This document shows, one piece after another, positions 28,056-36,664 of a DNA stretch of 64,000 nt. Origin of the DNA: Candidatus Obscuribacterales bacterium (GTDB lineage Bacteria > Cyanobacteriota > Vampirovibrionia > Obscuribacterales > Obscuribacteraceae); the NCBI GenBank assembly GCA_019637435.1, contig JAHBVO010000002.1, forward strand, positions 969,519-1,033,518, given 5' to 3'. The notes under the pieces were generated by a model. That model searched no databases. It was not told the DNA's origin and saw only the letters and a list, made by a program, of their open reading frames with translations. How positions within the stretch are numbered: the stretch's first letter is position 1; each line of letters opens with the position of its first letter. The translations under genes and the position numbers were made by a program.

Positions 28056-29525
28056 TTGGGCGAATTCGAGCGAGTCCACGATAAGCAGCAGAGCGCGGCG
28101 CCTAAGCCCGCGGAAAGCTCGCTTCAGCTCGAAGCCCAGGATCTTCTCGCCCAGGCTGTATCGACGCCGGTCCGTCCCTCTGCGCTAGCCGATGATCCCT
28201 ATCTGCGTGCCAAACCTTCGACCGTCGGACAGGCGGAGCAGCTTCCCTATCTGCCCTTCAGTGACCGTTTGACGCCCTCTCACCCTGGTGTTTTCGCTCC
28301 GCCGGTTCCGCCGCTGGCATCTTGCCCGCGTTCCATGGCGTACGAGAACCTGATTACCAAATCGGCTCGCAGTATGTACGACCCGAGCCCTCTTGCTCGA
28401 ATTCCGGACCTGAAAACCAAGTTTAACTGCCAGATTAAAACCGACGCCGACGCTCTGAAATTTGCCAACGAAATCCTGCGTAGTACGGGCGACCCTTACA
28501 ACGAGGTCATCATGCCTGTTGAGTCGAAGGCTGTGGAGCGCGAGCGCCAGGGACGCGAGGGTGATATCGGCGCGACTTTTCAGCGCATCGGCGACAATCT
28601 CGTAATCAGCAGTCTCACTCCCGGAAGCGGTGCCGAGAAAGCAGGGCTTAGAGTCGGCGATACGATGGCCTATGTCAACGGTCAAAATGTGTCTCGCGCC
28701 AGCGAGCGAGATTTGCGAAATAAAATAACCGGTGCGGATGGCACCACCCTTAGTGTCAAGGTCATTCGCGATGGTAAGCTTGTCGAGCTTAATGTCGAGC
28801 GCACCGAGAAAGAAGTGCTCACTGTTCACGACCGGATGTTGCCCAATGGCGTGCTCTACTTGAAAGTCGATGCCATGGATAACGAGACACAGCCTGATCA
28901 ATTGAAAGCTGCTATCGAACGTCATCCCGATGCAAAGTCATACGTGCTGGACCTCAGAGACAACATAGGCGGACTTTTGAACAGTTCCCTGAAAATGGCG
29001 TCTTTGTTCGTGGACAAAGGAAATCTTCTGACGATCTCGCGCCGAGTGGACTCGGATCCGGACAACCCTCAGTATTCAAGGAAGAATTACGTGCTCACGC
29101 CAGGTGGTATTTCGGTGACTTCATCGCTAGATCCAGAGGTGAGACCGGATTCTCAGATGGCGCGGTTTAAACAGATTGTTGATAAACCTGTGGCGATTCT
29201 CGTTAACGAGAAAACCGCTTCATCTGCCGAAATTCTAGCAGCTGCTCTGCATGAGAATGGGGTGGGAACGATCATTGGTGGTACCACCTACGGCAAGGGC
29301 ATCGGGCAGACTATTTTCTCTGGCATGCCGGGCGGCAGTTCTCTCAAGCTCACCACGTTTAGATTCCTCTCTCCGCAGGGGCACTGGTTCGGTGATGGAA
29401 ATACAAATCGCCAGGGCATTCAGTCCGATATCAAAGTCAAAAATGTTCCTGGTACCATATCTGGTACCAGCGCGGATTTGCAGCTGATCGCCGCCAGGCA
29501 GTTTTTGCAATCAAAACAGAAGTAG
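28056..29525 (+). CDS. S41 family carboxy-terminal processing peptidase
   Basis: 489 residues from TTG 28056, with AAGGA seven bases upstream. Residues about 1-115 are Pro/Ser-rich. A PDZ domain occupies about 168-250 (DIGATFQRIGDNLVISSLTPG starts it; AGLRVGDTMAYVNGQ). The S41 core follows, with SYVLDLRDNIGGLL and the catalytic pair Ser389 (KTASSAEILAAAL) and Lys414 (TTYGKGIGQ). The 25-residue spacing equals that of known CtpA/Prc enzymes. The family cleaves near C-termini of substrate proteins, normally outside the cytoplasm, but no signal peptide or membrane anchor is visible here, so the location is unclear. It converges on the YHYH gene with an 8-bp gap. Confidence 0.9.
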   Translation: MGEFERVHDKQQSAAPKPAESSLQLEAQDLLAQAVSTPVRPSALADDPYLRAKPSTVGQAEQLPYLPFSDRLTPSHPGVFAPPVPPLASCPRSMAYENLITKSARSMYDPSPLARIPDLKTKFNCQIKTDADALKFANEILRSTGDPYNEVIMPVESKAVERERQGREGDIGATFQRIGDNLVISSLTPGSGAEKAGLRVGDTMAYVNGQNVSRASERDLRNKITGADGTTLSVKVIRDGKLVELNVERTEKEVLTVHDRMLPNGVLYLKVDAMDNETQPDQLKAAIERHPDAKSYVLDLRDNIGGLLNSSLKMASLFVDKGNLLTISRRVDSDPDNPQYSRKNYVLTPGGISVTSSLDPEVRPDSQMARFKQIVDKPVAILVNEKTASSAEILAAALHENGVGTIIGGTTYGKGIGQTIFSGMPGGSSLKLTTFRFLSPQGHWFGDGNTNRQGIQSDIKVKNVPGTISGTSADLQLIAARQFLQSKQK

Positions 29526-29532
29526 AAGCTGG

Positions 29533-30777
29533 TTATTCCTCAGGTGGACCGATGGGCGGTTCACCGCCGCCATTCCCGGGCGGACCGCCGCCGGGTGGTC
29601 TCATCGGAAATGGTTGATCCTCTTCCTGCGGTTGACCCCAGGGGGTGTTACGCGGGCGGTATCCGCGACCATCCGGACCTGGACCAGGTCTGCGCCCGTC
29701 CCGACCTTGATTTCCCTGTCCCGGGCGACCATTCGGACCTCCGCCGAAACCTGGTCCGGGACCAACACCAGGCCCGCCGCCTCGACGTTTTTTAAAGCTG
29801 TCATCCGGCGTACCTTTGTAGCCCCGCGGAATGAACGGGTATGCATCGGAAAGCACGTAATGATAGATTCCTTTGGGATACTCCGGCGTGGCGCCGTAAA
29901 TGCCGTTGCAGTCGTCCAGGTCACCGAGTCCCTTCTGGTATTCGTAATCCTCAATGAAGGCGCCGTCATGCCTGCCTCCGGGACCTGGATTTGATGGTCT
30001 GTTGCCGCTCTTCAAGCGATAACTTGGTTTTAGTTTTTTCAAACTTGACTTTGAATCAAGCGGATTGCTGTAGCCATACGGACCGTAAATCGGAAAACCA
30101 TCGGCTGCGTAGCCAATCAAGACCGGCTTGCCCATTGCGGCCATGCGCTGCAGTAAGCCCGTAGGAATTCCGTGATAATGATAGGCACCATTGGGCTGAA
30201 CATGCGCATTATTCTGATCTAGTCCGAGACGAGCACCCAGATACATGGCTTCGTACTGCCAGCCTGAGCGCGGATTGTTCTGCCACCACTCAGCGGCTCC
30301 CGGGTCGAATGGGACGCCGTTGATTGCCACGCCAAAGACATTCATGCCCAGGGGAGTTGAATAGCCGGTTTCTTCCGGATCTTTTGGCATCCGGTAGTCA
30401 TAAGTTTGTTCGGAAATCGTATTGGGATTTCCTTCGTTTGGGAACGCACCTGTCGAATGGTTTGGTATACCGTTCGATTTGATAACTCGAAACGGCCCTT
30501 GAAAGACCATGCTTACTCGCCCGGTGTAGGCATATGCCGGCGAAATTGCAAACTCAAGCAGCTTCCACGGATCGAGAGCAGAAGTATTCCCTGCTGATTG
30601 CGACTTTGTCGCGGAATGTTTTTTCTTCGATGTGCTTGCGCTTTTGCGCTTCTTATGTTCGTGACTGTTTTGAACACCATGATGATCGTGTACATCATAG
30701 TGAGCCCGAGCTGGGATTTGGGCGGAAACCGCCGCCAGAATTGAGGCCAGAGCAATCGATTTTTTCAGCGAAGACAT
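29533..30777 (-). CDS. Exported YHYH domain protein with Gly/Pro-rich tail
   Basis: 414 residues from ATG 30777; the frame continues to 31032, but that part lacks a signal peptide and overlaps the divergent gene. Signal peptide at 1-22 (SIALASILAAVSAQIPARA), then a His/Lys/Ser-rich linker. The YHYH module at about 170-325 contains GAYHYHGIPTGLL, VLIGYAADGFPIYGPYGY, a second HDGAFIEDYEY ... LDDCNGIYG and GIYHYVLSDAYPF. The last about 80 residues are Gly/Pro/Arg-rich (GGGPGVGPGPGFGGG). YHYH proteins are secreted and of uncertain function; the histidines suggest metal binding. It diverges from the SnoaL-like protein across about 120 bp. Confidence 0.88.
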   Translation of the reverse strand: MSSLKKSIALASILAAVSAQIPARAHYDVHDHHGVQNSHEHKKRKSASTSKKKHSATKSQSAGNTSALDPWKLLEFAISPAYAYTGRVSMVFQGPFRVIKSNGIPNHSTGAFPNEGNPNTISEQTYDYRMPKDPEETGYSTPLGMNVFGVAINGVPFDPGAAEWWQNNPRSGWQYEAMYLGARLGLDQNNAHVQPNGAYHYHGIPTGLLQRMAAMGKPVLIGYAADGFPIYGPYGYSNPLDSKSSLKKLKPSYRLKSGNRPSNPGPGGRHDGAFIEDYEYQKGLGDLDDCNGIYGATPEYPKGIYHYVLSDAYPFIPRGYKGTPDDSFKKRRGGGPGVGPGPGFGGGPNGRPGQGNQGRDGRRPGPGPDGRGYRPRNTPWGQPQEEDQPFPMRPPGGGPPGNGGGEPPIGPPEE

Positions 30778-30896
30778 ACTTCCAATAGATGCCCGACTCC
30801 AGGTCGTCAATAACAATAAAAACCGTAACTCCTGTTTCGCGCTCAATATTTTGATAAAATGCCGCGGTTGTGGCATCCACTTCGGAGGTTTGCAAG

Positions 30897-31889
30897 ATGC
30901 ATTGGAAGCGTTGGCAGAATAACTGTCGGATTCAACTGATTTCGGCATTAACGGCCGGGACATTGATGTTGTGCGGCTCATCAGCTGCGTTTGCGCAGGA
31001 TGAAACCGCTGACAGCGGCTCCAGCGCATCAAAGAGCTCTGTTTCCTCTTCCGCGGAGAAAAGCGAACCAGCGAGCTCGACGTCTGAAGCAGAAATCAAA
31101 GAGAACGCCAGAGCTTACGAGGCTGCGTTCGCTAAAGCTGATTCGGCTGCGCTTGCAGCTATGTGGGCGGAAAACGGAACGTTCTTAGACGCTTCCGGCA
31201 ACAGGTATGACGGGCGCGCTGAAATTGAACGCTGTTTCAAAGAATATTTCAAGAGAGCCGACGCCGATAAGAATCTGGAGATTAAGGTCGAATCGGTGCG
31301 GGCGCTGGGCGATAAAGGCGCGATTGAGAAAGGCATTTCCGTTGTCAAAGACTCTAACGGCAAGGTCCAATCAGAAGCACCATATACGGTGATCCATGTC
31401 AAAAATAACGGTAAATGGGAAATGGCGTCGGTGACCGAGCAAGCTGCTCGTTATTACGACAATCCGCTGGATAAATTGCGTTGGATGTCGGGCGAATGGT
31501 CGGCTAAGGGAAGCAACGGCGAAGCGACGCTGTCGACGCGATGGCTGGCCGATCACCATTTTATGGTGACGACATTCCGAGTGAAGACAAACAATGGCGA
31601 GACGCTCGAAGACACTCAAATCATCGGTGTCGATCCTCGCCGAAGAGCTATCATCTCGTGGCTATTCGATTCCGAGGGTGGCTTCGGTCATGGCCGTTGG
31701 TCTACAGATGGAAAACGTTGGGCTGTCGATGTGGTGCGCACTTCGCCTGATGGCAGGCGTGCAGAGGCGCGTAATTATTTTGAGCCGAAGGACAGCGACA
31801 CATTTACCTGGAGGTCGACCGGGCGCAAGTTAAATGGTCTCCTAATTCCGGACAGTGACTCGATTACGGTGAACCGAATTCATTTGTAA
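30897..31889 (+). CDS. Exported SnoaL/DUF4440-like protein with second beta domain
   Basis: 330 residues from ATG 30897, with GGAGG eight bases upstream; the frame opens at GTG 30870. Signal peptide at 1-35 (ALTAGTLMLCGSSAAFAQD). A Ser-rich linker precedes an NTF2/SnoaL-like domain at about 65-185 (YEAAFAKADSAALAAMWAENG, RYDGRAEIERCFKEYF, WEMASVTEQA). A second beta-rich domain follows to the end (LRWMSGEWSAKG ... FDSEGGFGHGRWSTDGKRWA), like DUF1579-type lipocalin-ish modules. The NTF2-like cavity usually binds small ligands or acts as an isomerase; no catalytic residues can be assigned. It is followed 54 bp later by the glycine-rich surface protein gene. Confidence 0.8.
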   Translation: MHWKRWQNNCRIQLISALTAGTLMLCGSSAAFAQDETADSGSSASKSSVSSSAEKSEPASSTSEAEIKENARAYEAAFAKADSAALAAMWAENGTFLDASGNRYDGRAEIERCFKEYFKRADADKNLEIKVESVRALGDKGAIEKGISVVKDSNGKVQSEAPYTVIHVKNNGKWEMASVTEQAARYYDNPLDKLRWMSGEWSAKGSNGEATLSTRWLADHHFMVTTFRVKTNNGETLEDTQIIGVDPRRRAIISWLFDSEGGFGHGRWSTDGKRWAVDVVRTSPDGRRAEARNYFEPKDSDTFTWRSTGRKLNGLLIPDSDSITVNRIHL

Positions 31890-31943
31890 ACATTGGCTGG
31901 TTGCAGCGATTTGTCACGGTTTTAAAGTCTCGGGGAAAATGAA

Positions 31944-33230
31944 ATGTTTAAACGATTTATTGCTCTCAGTCTGTTAATCAGTTTGCTTGGTACCACCGGC
32001 GATGCCTGGGCCAGAGGCGGCGGCTTCGGTGGCGGTTTCGGCGGTGGTGGTCACATGGGCGGCTTCGGCGGTGGGGGTTTTGACCGCGGCGGATTTGGCG
32101 GCGGCGGATTCGACCGTGAGGGCTTCGGCGGCGGCGGTTTTGACCGCGGTGCCGGTGGGATCGACCGGGGCGGCGGCACATGGGATGGCGCCGGCGACCG
32201 TGGTTTTGGGCGTGACGATTTTGGTTTCAACGGAACGCAATTGCCGGCTCGCGGTTTCGGAGATGGAAATCGTGGTATCGGTGATGGTGGCTTTGCTAAT
32301 CGCGATCGCCCATTAGAACCCGGCAACGGTAGCATGGGTGGTCGAGCTGGCGATAATGGTGTTCGCAACTACAATCAGGGCGACAGGGGTTGGGACAACC
32401 ATAATTGGAACGATGGAAAAAACGGTTGGGGCTTCGATCGAATCTCCGGAAATAACGTTTGGAACGGCGGTCACAATAACTTCAATTATTCGCCGACTTA
32501 TGTGTCGAACCGTGGCGTTGCTGTACGCAACAACTTCAATGGTTGGGGCAATTTCTACGGTCACGGCTGGTACGGTGCTCACCCCGGATGCTGGTACTGC
32601 CCGGGCTGGGGCTACGGTATGGGAATGGGCATGTCTACTGCCTGGATGGTGACTGACTGGGCGATGCTCGGCAGCATGTTGGCTCTGAACGTCGGAGCTG
32701 GAGCTGGTTACGGCGGCAACGTCACCTACAATAACAACAATGTTTATTACAACAATCAACCGGTCGGCACAGCGACCGACTATTACAATTCAGCTCAAAA
32801 ACTGGCTACGTCTGCCGGCGATACAACGCCGAAGAAAAACGAGTGGAAGCCGCTTGGGGTTTTCTCCCTTGTTCAAGGACAACAAACTGATTCAACCACG
32901 ATGTTCCAGTTAGCTATTAACGCGAAGGGCGACATCGCGGGCAACTATTACGATATGCTCGCAGATCAGAATCAGCAGGTAAAAGGAAAACTCGACAAGA
33001 AATCGCAGCGCTGTGCCTGGACTGTCGGATCCAATAAGAGCGTGGTCTATGACACCGGGCTCGCTAATTTGTTGAAGGATGATGCGCCAATTCTGGTGCA
33101 CTTTGGCAAAGATCGGACCGAGCAGTTCATTCTTGTTAGATTGAAGCGTCCTGATGGCGTCGATCCGACGGTGCCATCAAACTCGATCCCTGTTCAGCAG
33201 AGTTCGAAAACAGGGAAGACTACAATTTAG
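31944..33230 (+). CDS. Glycine-rich exported protein
   Basis: 428 residues. Signal peptide at 1-23 (LSLLISLLGTTGDAWA). Residues about 24-95 are repeats of GGGGFDRGGFG type with alternating Phe-Asp-Arg; about 95-215 are Gly/Asn/Trp-rich. A hydrophobic glycine-zipper-like stretch at about 228-255 (GYGMGMGMSTAWMVTDW) may insert in a membrane. A linker (NNNNVYYNNQPVG) then leads to a C-terminal domain of about 120 residues (EWKPLGVFSLVQGQQTDSTT ...). The layout is like proteins often annotated as mu-protocadherin-like cell-surface proteins. Composition bias makes long antisense reading frames over the repeats that are not genes. Confidence 0.8.
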   Translation: MFKRFIALSLLISLLGTTGDAWARGGGFGGGFGGGGHMGGFGGGGFDRGGFGGGGFDREGFGGGGFDRGAGGIDRGGGTWDGAGDRGFGRDDFGFNGTQLPARGFGDGNRGIGDGGFANRDRPLEPGNGSMGGRAGDNGVRNYNQGDRGWDNHNWNDGKNGWGFDRISGNNVWNGGHNNFNYSPTYVSNRGVAVRNNFNGWGNFYGHGWYGAHPGCWYCPGWGYGMGMGMSTAWMVTDWAMLGSMLALNVGAGAGYGGNVTYNNNNVYYNNQPVGTATDYYNSAQKLATSAGDTTPKKNEWKPLGVFSLVQGQQTDSTTMFQLAINAKGDIAGNYYDMLADQNQQVKGKLDKKSQRCAWTVGSNKSVVYDTGLANLLKDDAPILVHFGKDRTEQFILVRLKRPDGVDPTVPSNSIPVQQSSKTGKTTI

Positions 33231-33348
33231 CTTCAATTGCAGTTGTGTTGTCTGGGTCCGAGCGGTAAGTGCTGATAACAAAAATTATGAAAGCACTTCG
33301 CAAACTCACCATAAGGTAGAATGGTAGCAAAGGGTTCGGAGGAACATA

Positions 33349-33696
33349 GTGCTTACCGCTAGGGGCTTCGCGTTGATGCTAGTGGCGTTCGCCTTTTCGG
33401 CGTTTTTGACCTGCCGCTATCTTGACGCGCCTGACCAGGCGTCCACCTCCTTGAAGCAGCTCGAGTCCAAGCAGAGCCTGCAATACGGCTTTCCGTTCAT
33501 TGGCTCGCCTTTGTCTACCGCTAGCGTCGACCCTGTTTCCGGACGCGATGATGTCCGAGTGAGAATTTTGAGTGCGGTGTTGCGCAGCCTCTTTGTCGCT
33601 GTTGCGGATAAACACCATTATGTACCGGAAAATCAAACTCCGGTCGATCGCCGCCAGCCGCCAATCTGGCTGATTAACTGTGCTATGTTGTGCTGA
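33349..33696 (+). CDS. Small protein with N-terminal hydrophobic segment
   Basis: 115 residues from GTG 33349, which has GGAGG six bases upstream. Residues 5-22 are hydrophobic (GFALMLVAFAFSAFLTC) and could be a signal peptide or anchor; a Cys at 22 might be lipidated, but the lipobox is poor. The remainder is soluble with no recognised motif and ends WLINCAMLC. A strong ribosome site supports translation, but nothing else does. An antisense frame overlaps it and is less convincing. Confidence 0.5.
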   Translation: MLTARGFALMLVAFAFSAFLTCRYLDAPDQASTSLKQLESKQSLQYGFPFIGSPLSTASVDPVSGRDDVRVRILSAVLRSLFVAVADKHHYVPENQTPVDRRQPPIWLINCAMLC

Positions 33697-33848
33697 AGAT
33701 CGACTGACAAGTTTTTTCTTCGGCATTACAAACGGATTAACGCGGGCCGGTCTTGTACCGGGCGTGGTTTTGCGATCAGGGTCAGATAGCTTTAGAGCTC
33801 TGATGCACAGCCTGATTCGGCGTATCCGAACATAAAAAAAAGGAAGCC

Positions 33849-35885
33849 ATGTCCGAACTCTCAATTATTAGAGATCTGGCGGTTATTTGGGCGGCAGCCC
33901 TTGTAGTCGGATACGCTTGTGTCCGGCTTAAACAGCCGATCATTGCAGGTTACATTATCGCCGGTATCGCTATCGGCCCGTATGGGCTTAAGCTCATCAG
34001 TCACAGCGAACAAGTTTCGGTTCTTGCCGAGTTTGGTGTGGCGCTCTTGCTCTTTGCTCTTGGTGTGGAGGTTTCGCTCAAGCAAATCTTCTCTTCCACA
34101 TTTAAAATAATCGTCGCTGGTCTCAGTCAGATCATTGGTACGGCACTCTTAGGTTGGCTTCTAGCCTCGGTGACGGGATTATCTGACAACCATGGTGGCG
34201 GCTTCCTCTTTGGTTTTATCTGCGCACTCTCCAGCAGTGTAGTTGTTTCCAAAGTGCTCATGGAGCGCGGCGAACTCGACTCTGCGCATGGTCAGATCCT
34301 GATTCCAATTCTGGTAATACAGGATCTGAGTCTTGTTCCCGTCATCTCACTTTTGCCGGTGTTCAAGGCCTCAGGTGGAAGTGATGCATTGGTCATGGTT
34401 GCGGTAGCGCTGGCAAAAGCCGCGTTGTTCATCGTGTTTATTATCTGGAGCGCGACAAAGCTCGTTCCGTATATCCTCTCTAAGGTAGTCCATTCAAACT
34501 ACCGCGAGTTGTTTCTCCTAACGATTATTTCCTTGTGTCTGCTGATTGCGATAGGCGGGCATGCGCTCGGTCTTTCACTTGCACTGGGCGCGTTTCTCGC
34601 GGGGATCATGATTTCCGAATCGACATACGGTCACCAGGCTCTTTCTGATCTTCTGCCTTTGCGCGATCTTTTTTCTACGGTGTTCTTCGTATCTGTTGGA
34701 ATGCTGTTGAATCCAGCGTTCATAATGGAACACTGGGCGCAAGTAGCGTTATTTGTAATCGTCCTGATACTTGGAAAGGCATTAATTGGCGCACTATCGG
34801 CGATGTTTGCTACGCCAATCCCGCGAAGAGCGACGTTGGTAGGAGTCGGACTTGCCCAAATCGGAGAATTCTCGTTTGTTCTGGCATTGTCCGGTTATAC
34901 AGCCGGTATCCTTTCGGAGAGTCTCTATAATCTATTCTTTTCCGGTGCGGTGGTATCGCTGATAGCAGCACCGTTTTTGATGAAGTCTGTCCCGATTCTA
35001 ATGCGGCGCATGAACGGACCGTTCGGCAAAGACGATCGCCGCTCGGAGGACCGTGGAGAGGAGTCTGCCGCCGGACTTCGTGAGCACGTGATTCTATGTG
35101 GTTACGGGCGCATCGGGCGCAACCTCGGGGTGGTTTTGCACGGCTATCACATTCCGGTCGTCGTAATCGAACTCAATGCTGCAATTACCGGAGAGCTCGA
35201 AGACCTCGGCTTCCCTTTCGTATACGGTGATGCCATGAGTCGGATTGTGCTCTTGAGAGCTAACATTCGCGATGCGGATGTCTTGGTGGTCACGATACCG
35301 GATCCGGTGGCAGCCATGTCCATCATCGACATTGCACGTCATTACAATCCCGAAATCAAGATCATTGCTCGTGCTCATCGAACATCCGACATCGACGCAT
35401 TTCGCGCAACTGGAGCAAATGCTGTCGTTCAACCGGAGTTCGAGGCTAGCATCGAGATTACTCGTTTGACCTTGATAAGCTTGAACAAAGCCGATCCCGA
35501 GATTCAATCAGCTTTGACGAGTATACGAGAGAAGCGATACACTATGTTCCAACCCGACATTGCGGAGCCAAACCTTTCGCGGTTGGTCGGCTTGCCTCAT
35601 GATGAATTCATGGGCGCCTGGTTCAAGATTGAAAATGCGGAACTCGAGAGCAAAACATTGAAGGATCTCGACATTAGAAGAGCGACCGGGGTGACTATAG
35701 CAGCTGTCAGACATGAAGATAGCGTACTTCCATATCCCGGTCCAGATGCCGTTCTAGTCGAGGGCGACGAGATTTACGTCGTAGGAAATCCGCACGAGGT
35801 GAGTCATTTCGAAGAGATTTATAAATTGCCTAGATTTTGTCCACTAACAGAGGTTACAAGTGATGAAATTACCGCAAGTAGATAG
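33849..35885 (+). CDS. CPA2 monovalent cation:proton antiporter with RCK domains (KefB/YbaL-like)
   Basis: 678 residues with AGGAAG shortly before the ATG. About 12 transmembrane helices span residues 1-385, with family signatures QPIIAGYIIAGIAIGPYGL, FGVALLLFALGVEVSL and GAFLAGIMISES. A cytoplasmic RCK-N (TrkA-N) domain at about 412-530 begins HVILCGYGRIGRNLG (Rossmann GxGxxG) and has VYGDAMSRIVLL. An RCK-C domain lies at about 575-660. It is predicted to exchange potassium or sodium for protons under nucleotide control. The 3' end overlaps the next gene by 23 bp, indicating translational coupling. Confidence 0.93.
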   Translation: MSELSIIRDLAVIWAAALVVGYACVRLKQPIIAGYIIAGIAIGPYGLKLISHSEQVSVLAEFGVALLLFALGVEVSLKQIFSSTFKIIVAGLSQIIGTALLGWLLASVTGLSDNHGGGFLFGFICALSSSVVVSKVLMERGELDSAHGQILIPILVIQDLSLVPVISLLPVFKASGGSDALVMVAVALAKAALFIVFIIWSATKLVPYILSKVVHSNYRELFLLTIISLCLLIAIGGHALGLSLALGAFLAGIMISESTYGHQALSDLLPLRDLFSTVFFVSVGMLLNPAFIMEHWAQVALFVIVLILGKALIGALSAMFATPIPRRATLVGVGLAQIGEFSFVLALSGYTAGILSESLYNLFFSGAVVSLIAAPFLMKSVPILMRRMNGPFGKDDRRSEDRGEESAAGLREHVILCGYGRIGRNLGVVLHGYHIPVVVIELNAAITGELEDLGFPFVYGDAMSRIVLLRANIRDADVLVVTIPDPVAAMSIIDIARHYNPEIKIIARAHRTSDIDAFRATGANAVVQPEFEASIEITRLTLISLNKADPEIQSALTSIREKRYTMFQPDIAEPNLSRLVGLPHDEFMGAWFKIENAELESKTLKDLDIRRATGVTIAAVRHEDSVLPYPGPDAVLVEGDEIYVVGNPHEVSHFEEIYKLPRFCPLTEVTSDEITASR

Positions 35886-36591
35886 CGCTCTCGGATCTCG
35901 CTCTCGAGCCTCGATGATATCTGCTTTTATCGCTGTCACGTTCGCTGCTGTTGTCGGCATGCAAAGCTGTGGTACCAGAGATGGTGCTACCGTTCCAAAA
36001 GTCCCTGGTACTACTGATAGTGGCAATGGGGATGTGGTGGCGGATGTTGGCTATAGACCCGGAGTGCAACAGGTGGATCCCGTGAAGAAAGACGTGCCGG
36101 TCAATCCGCAGAGTTTTGGTCGTCCAACCTTGCTTGGAAAGCATCTTCTTGCCGATAAGGGGCTCTTTTTCGGACCACGTGCATCCGTCAAGATCTACAC
36201 GGAGCAAGCGGAAAGCGGCGATGTCGATGCCATGGCGCGAGTAGCTGTTTGCCACTATCTCGGAAGAGGAACTACGGTCGACTACGGTGCGGCTCTCCAA
36301 TGGTTTCAAAAGGCAGCAGAGCAGAATGATAAGAAGAGTCAATTCGCGCTCGGATATATGTACGAGAATGCCGAAGGTACTGACAAAGAACAGTTAGAGG
36401 CGTTGCGATGGTACATGAAGGGAGCAGAAGGGCATGGTCCGTATGCCGAGCTTTCCCAGGAGCAAGTAGATCGACTGTCAAAGCAACTGAAGCCGGAAGA
36501 CGTCGAGCGAATCCGCCAAGAGGTTGTTGACTGGTACAACATGAGCGACAACCGGAAGCGTAACGTGGATAAACTGAGACGTCCTTATTAG
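35863..36591 (+). CDS. Exported Sel1-repeat protein coupled to the antiporter
   Basis: 242 residues from ATG 35863, with GAGG nine bases upstream, lying inside the end of the antiporter gene. A hydrophobic segment at about 18-33 (MISAFIAVTFAAVVGMQSC) ends in a Cys with a weak lipobox, so it may be a lipoprotein or a signal peptide. Two or three Sel1 repeats are visible at about 105-190 (AESGDVDAMARVAVCHYLGRG, KAAEQNDKKSQFALGYMYEN, ALRWYMKGAEGHG). The C-terminus is charged and helical. The overlap with the transporter gene suggests an accessory or regulatory role for antiporter function. Confidence 0.78.
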   Translation: MKLPQVDSALGSRSRASMISAFIAVTFAAVVGMQSCGTRDGATVPKVPGTTDSGNGDVVADVGYRPGVQQVDPVKKDVPVNPQSFGRPTLLGKHLLADKGLFFGPRASVKIYTEQAESGDVDAMARVAVCHYLGRGTTVDYGAALQWFQKAAEQNDKKSQFALGYMYENAEGTDKEQLEALRWYMKGAEGHGPYAELSQEQVDRLSKQLKPEDVERIRQEVVDWYNMSDNRKRNVDKLRRPY

Positions 36592-36664
36592 TCTCCATTC
36601 ACGCCAGATTGACTTTTTCTGTCACCACGAAGGCGGATTCGACTTCACAACCCTCTGGATGAGC

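Noticed and set aside
31974..32368. Antisense Arg/Pro/Ala-rich frames over the glycine repeats
   Set aside because: They arise from the repeat composition of the glycine-rich gene.
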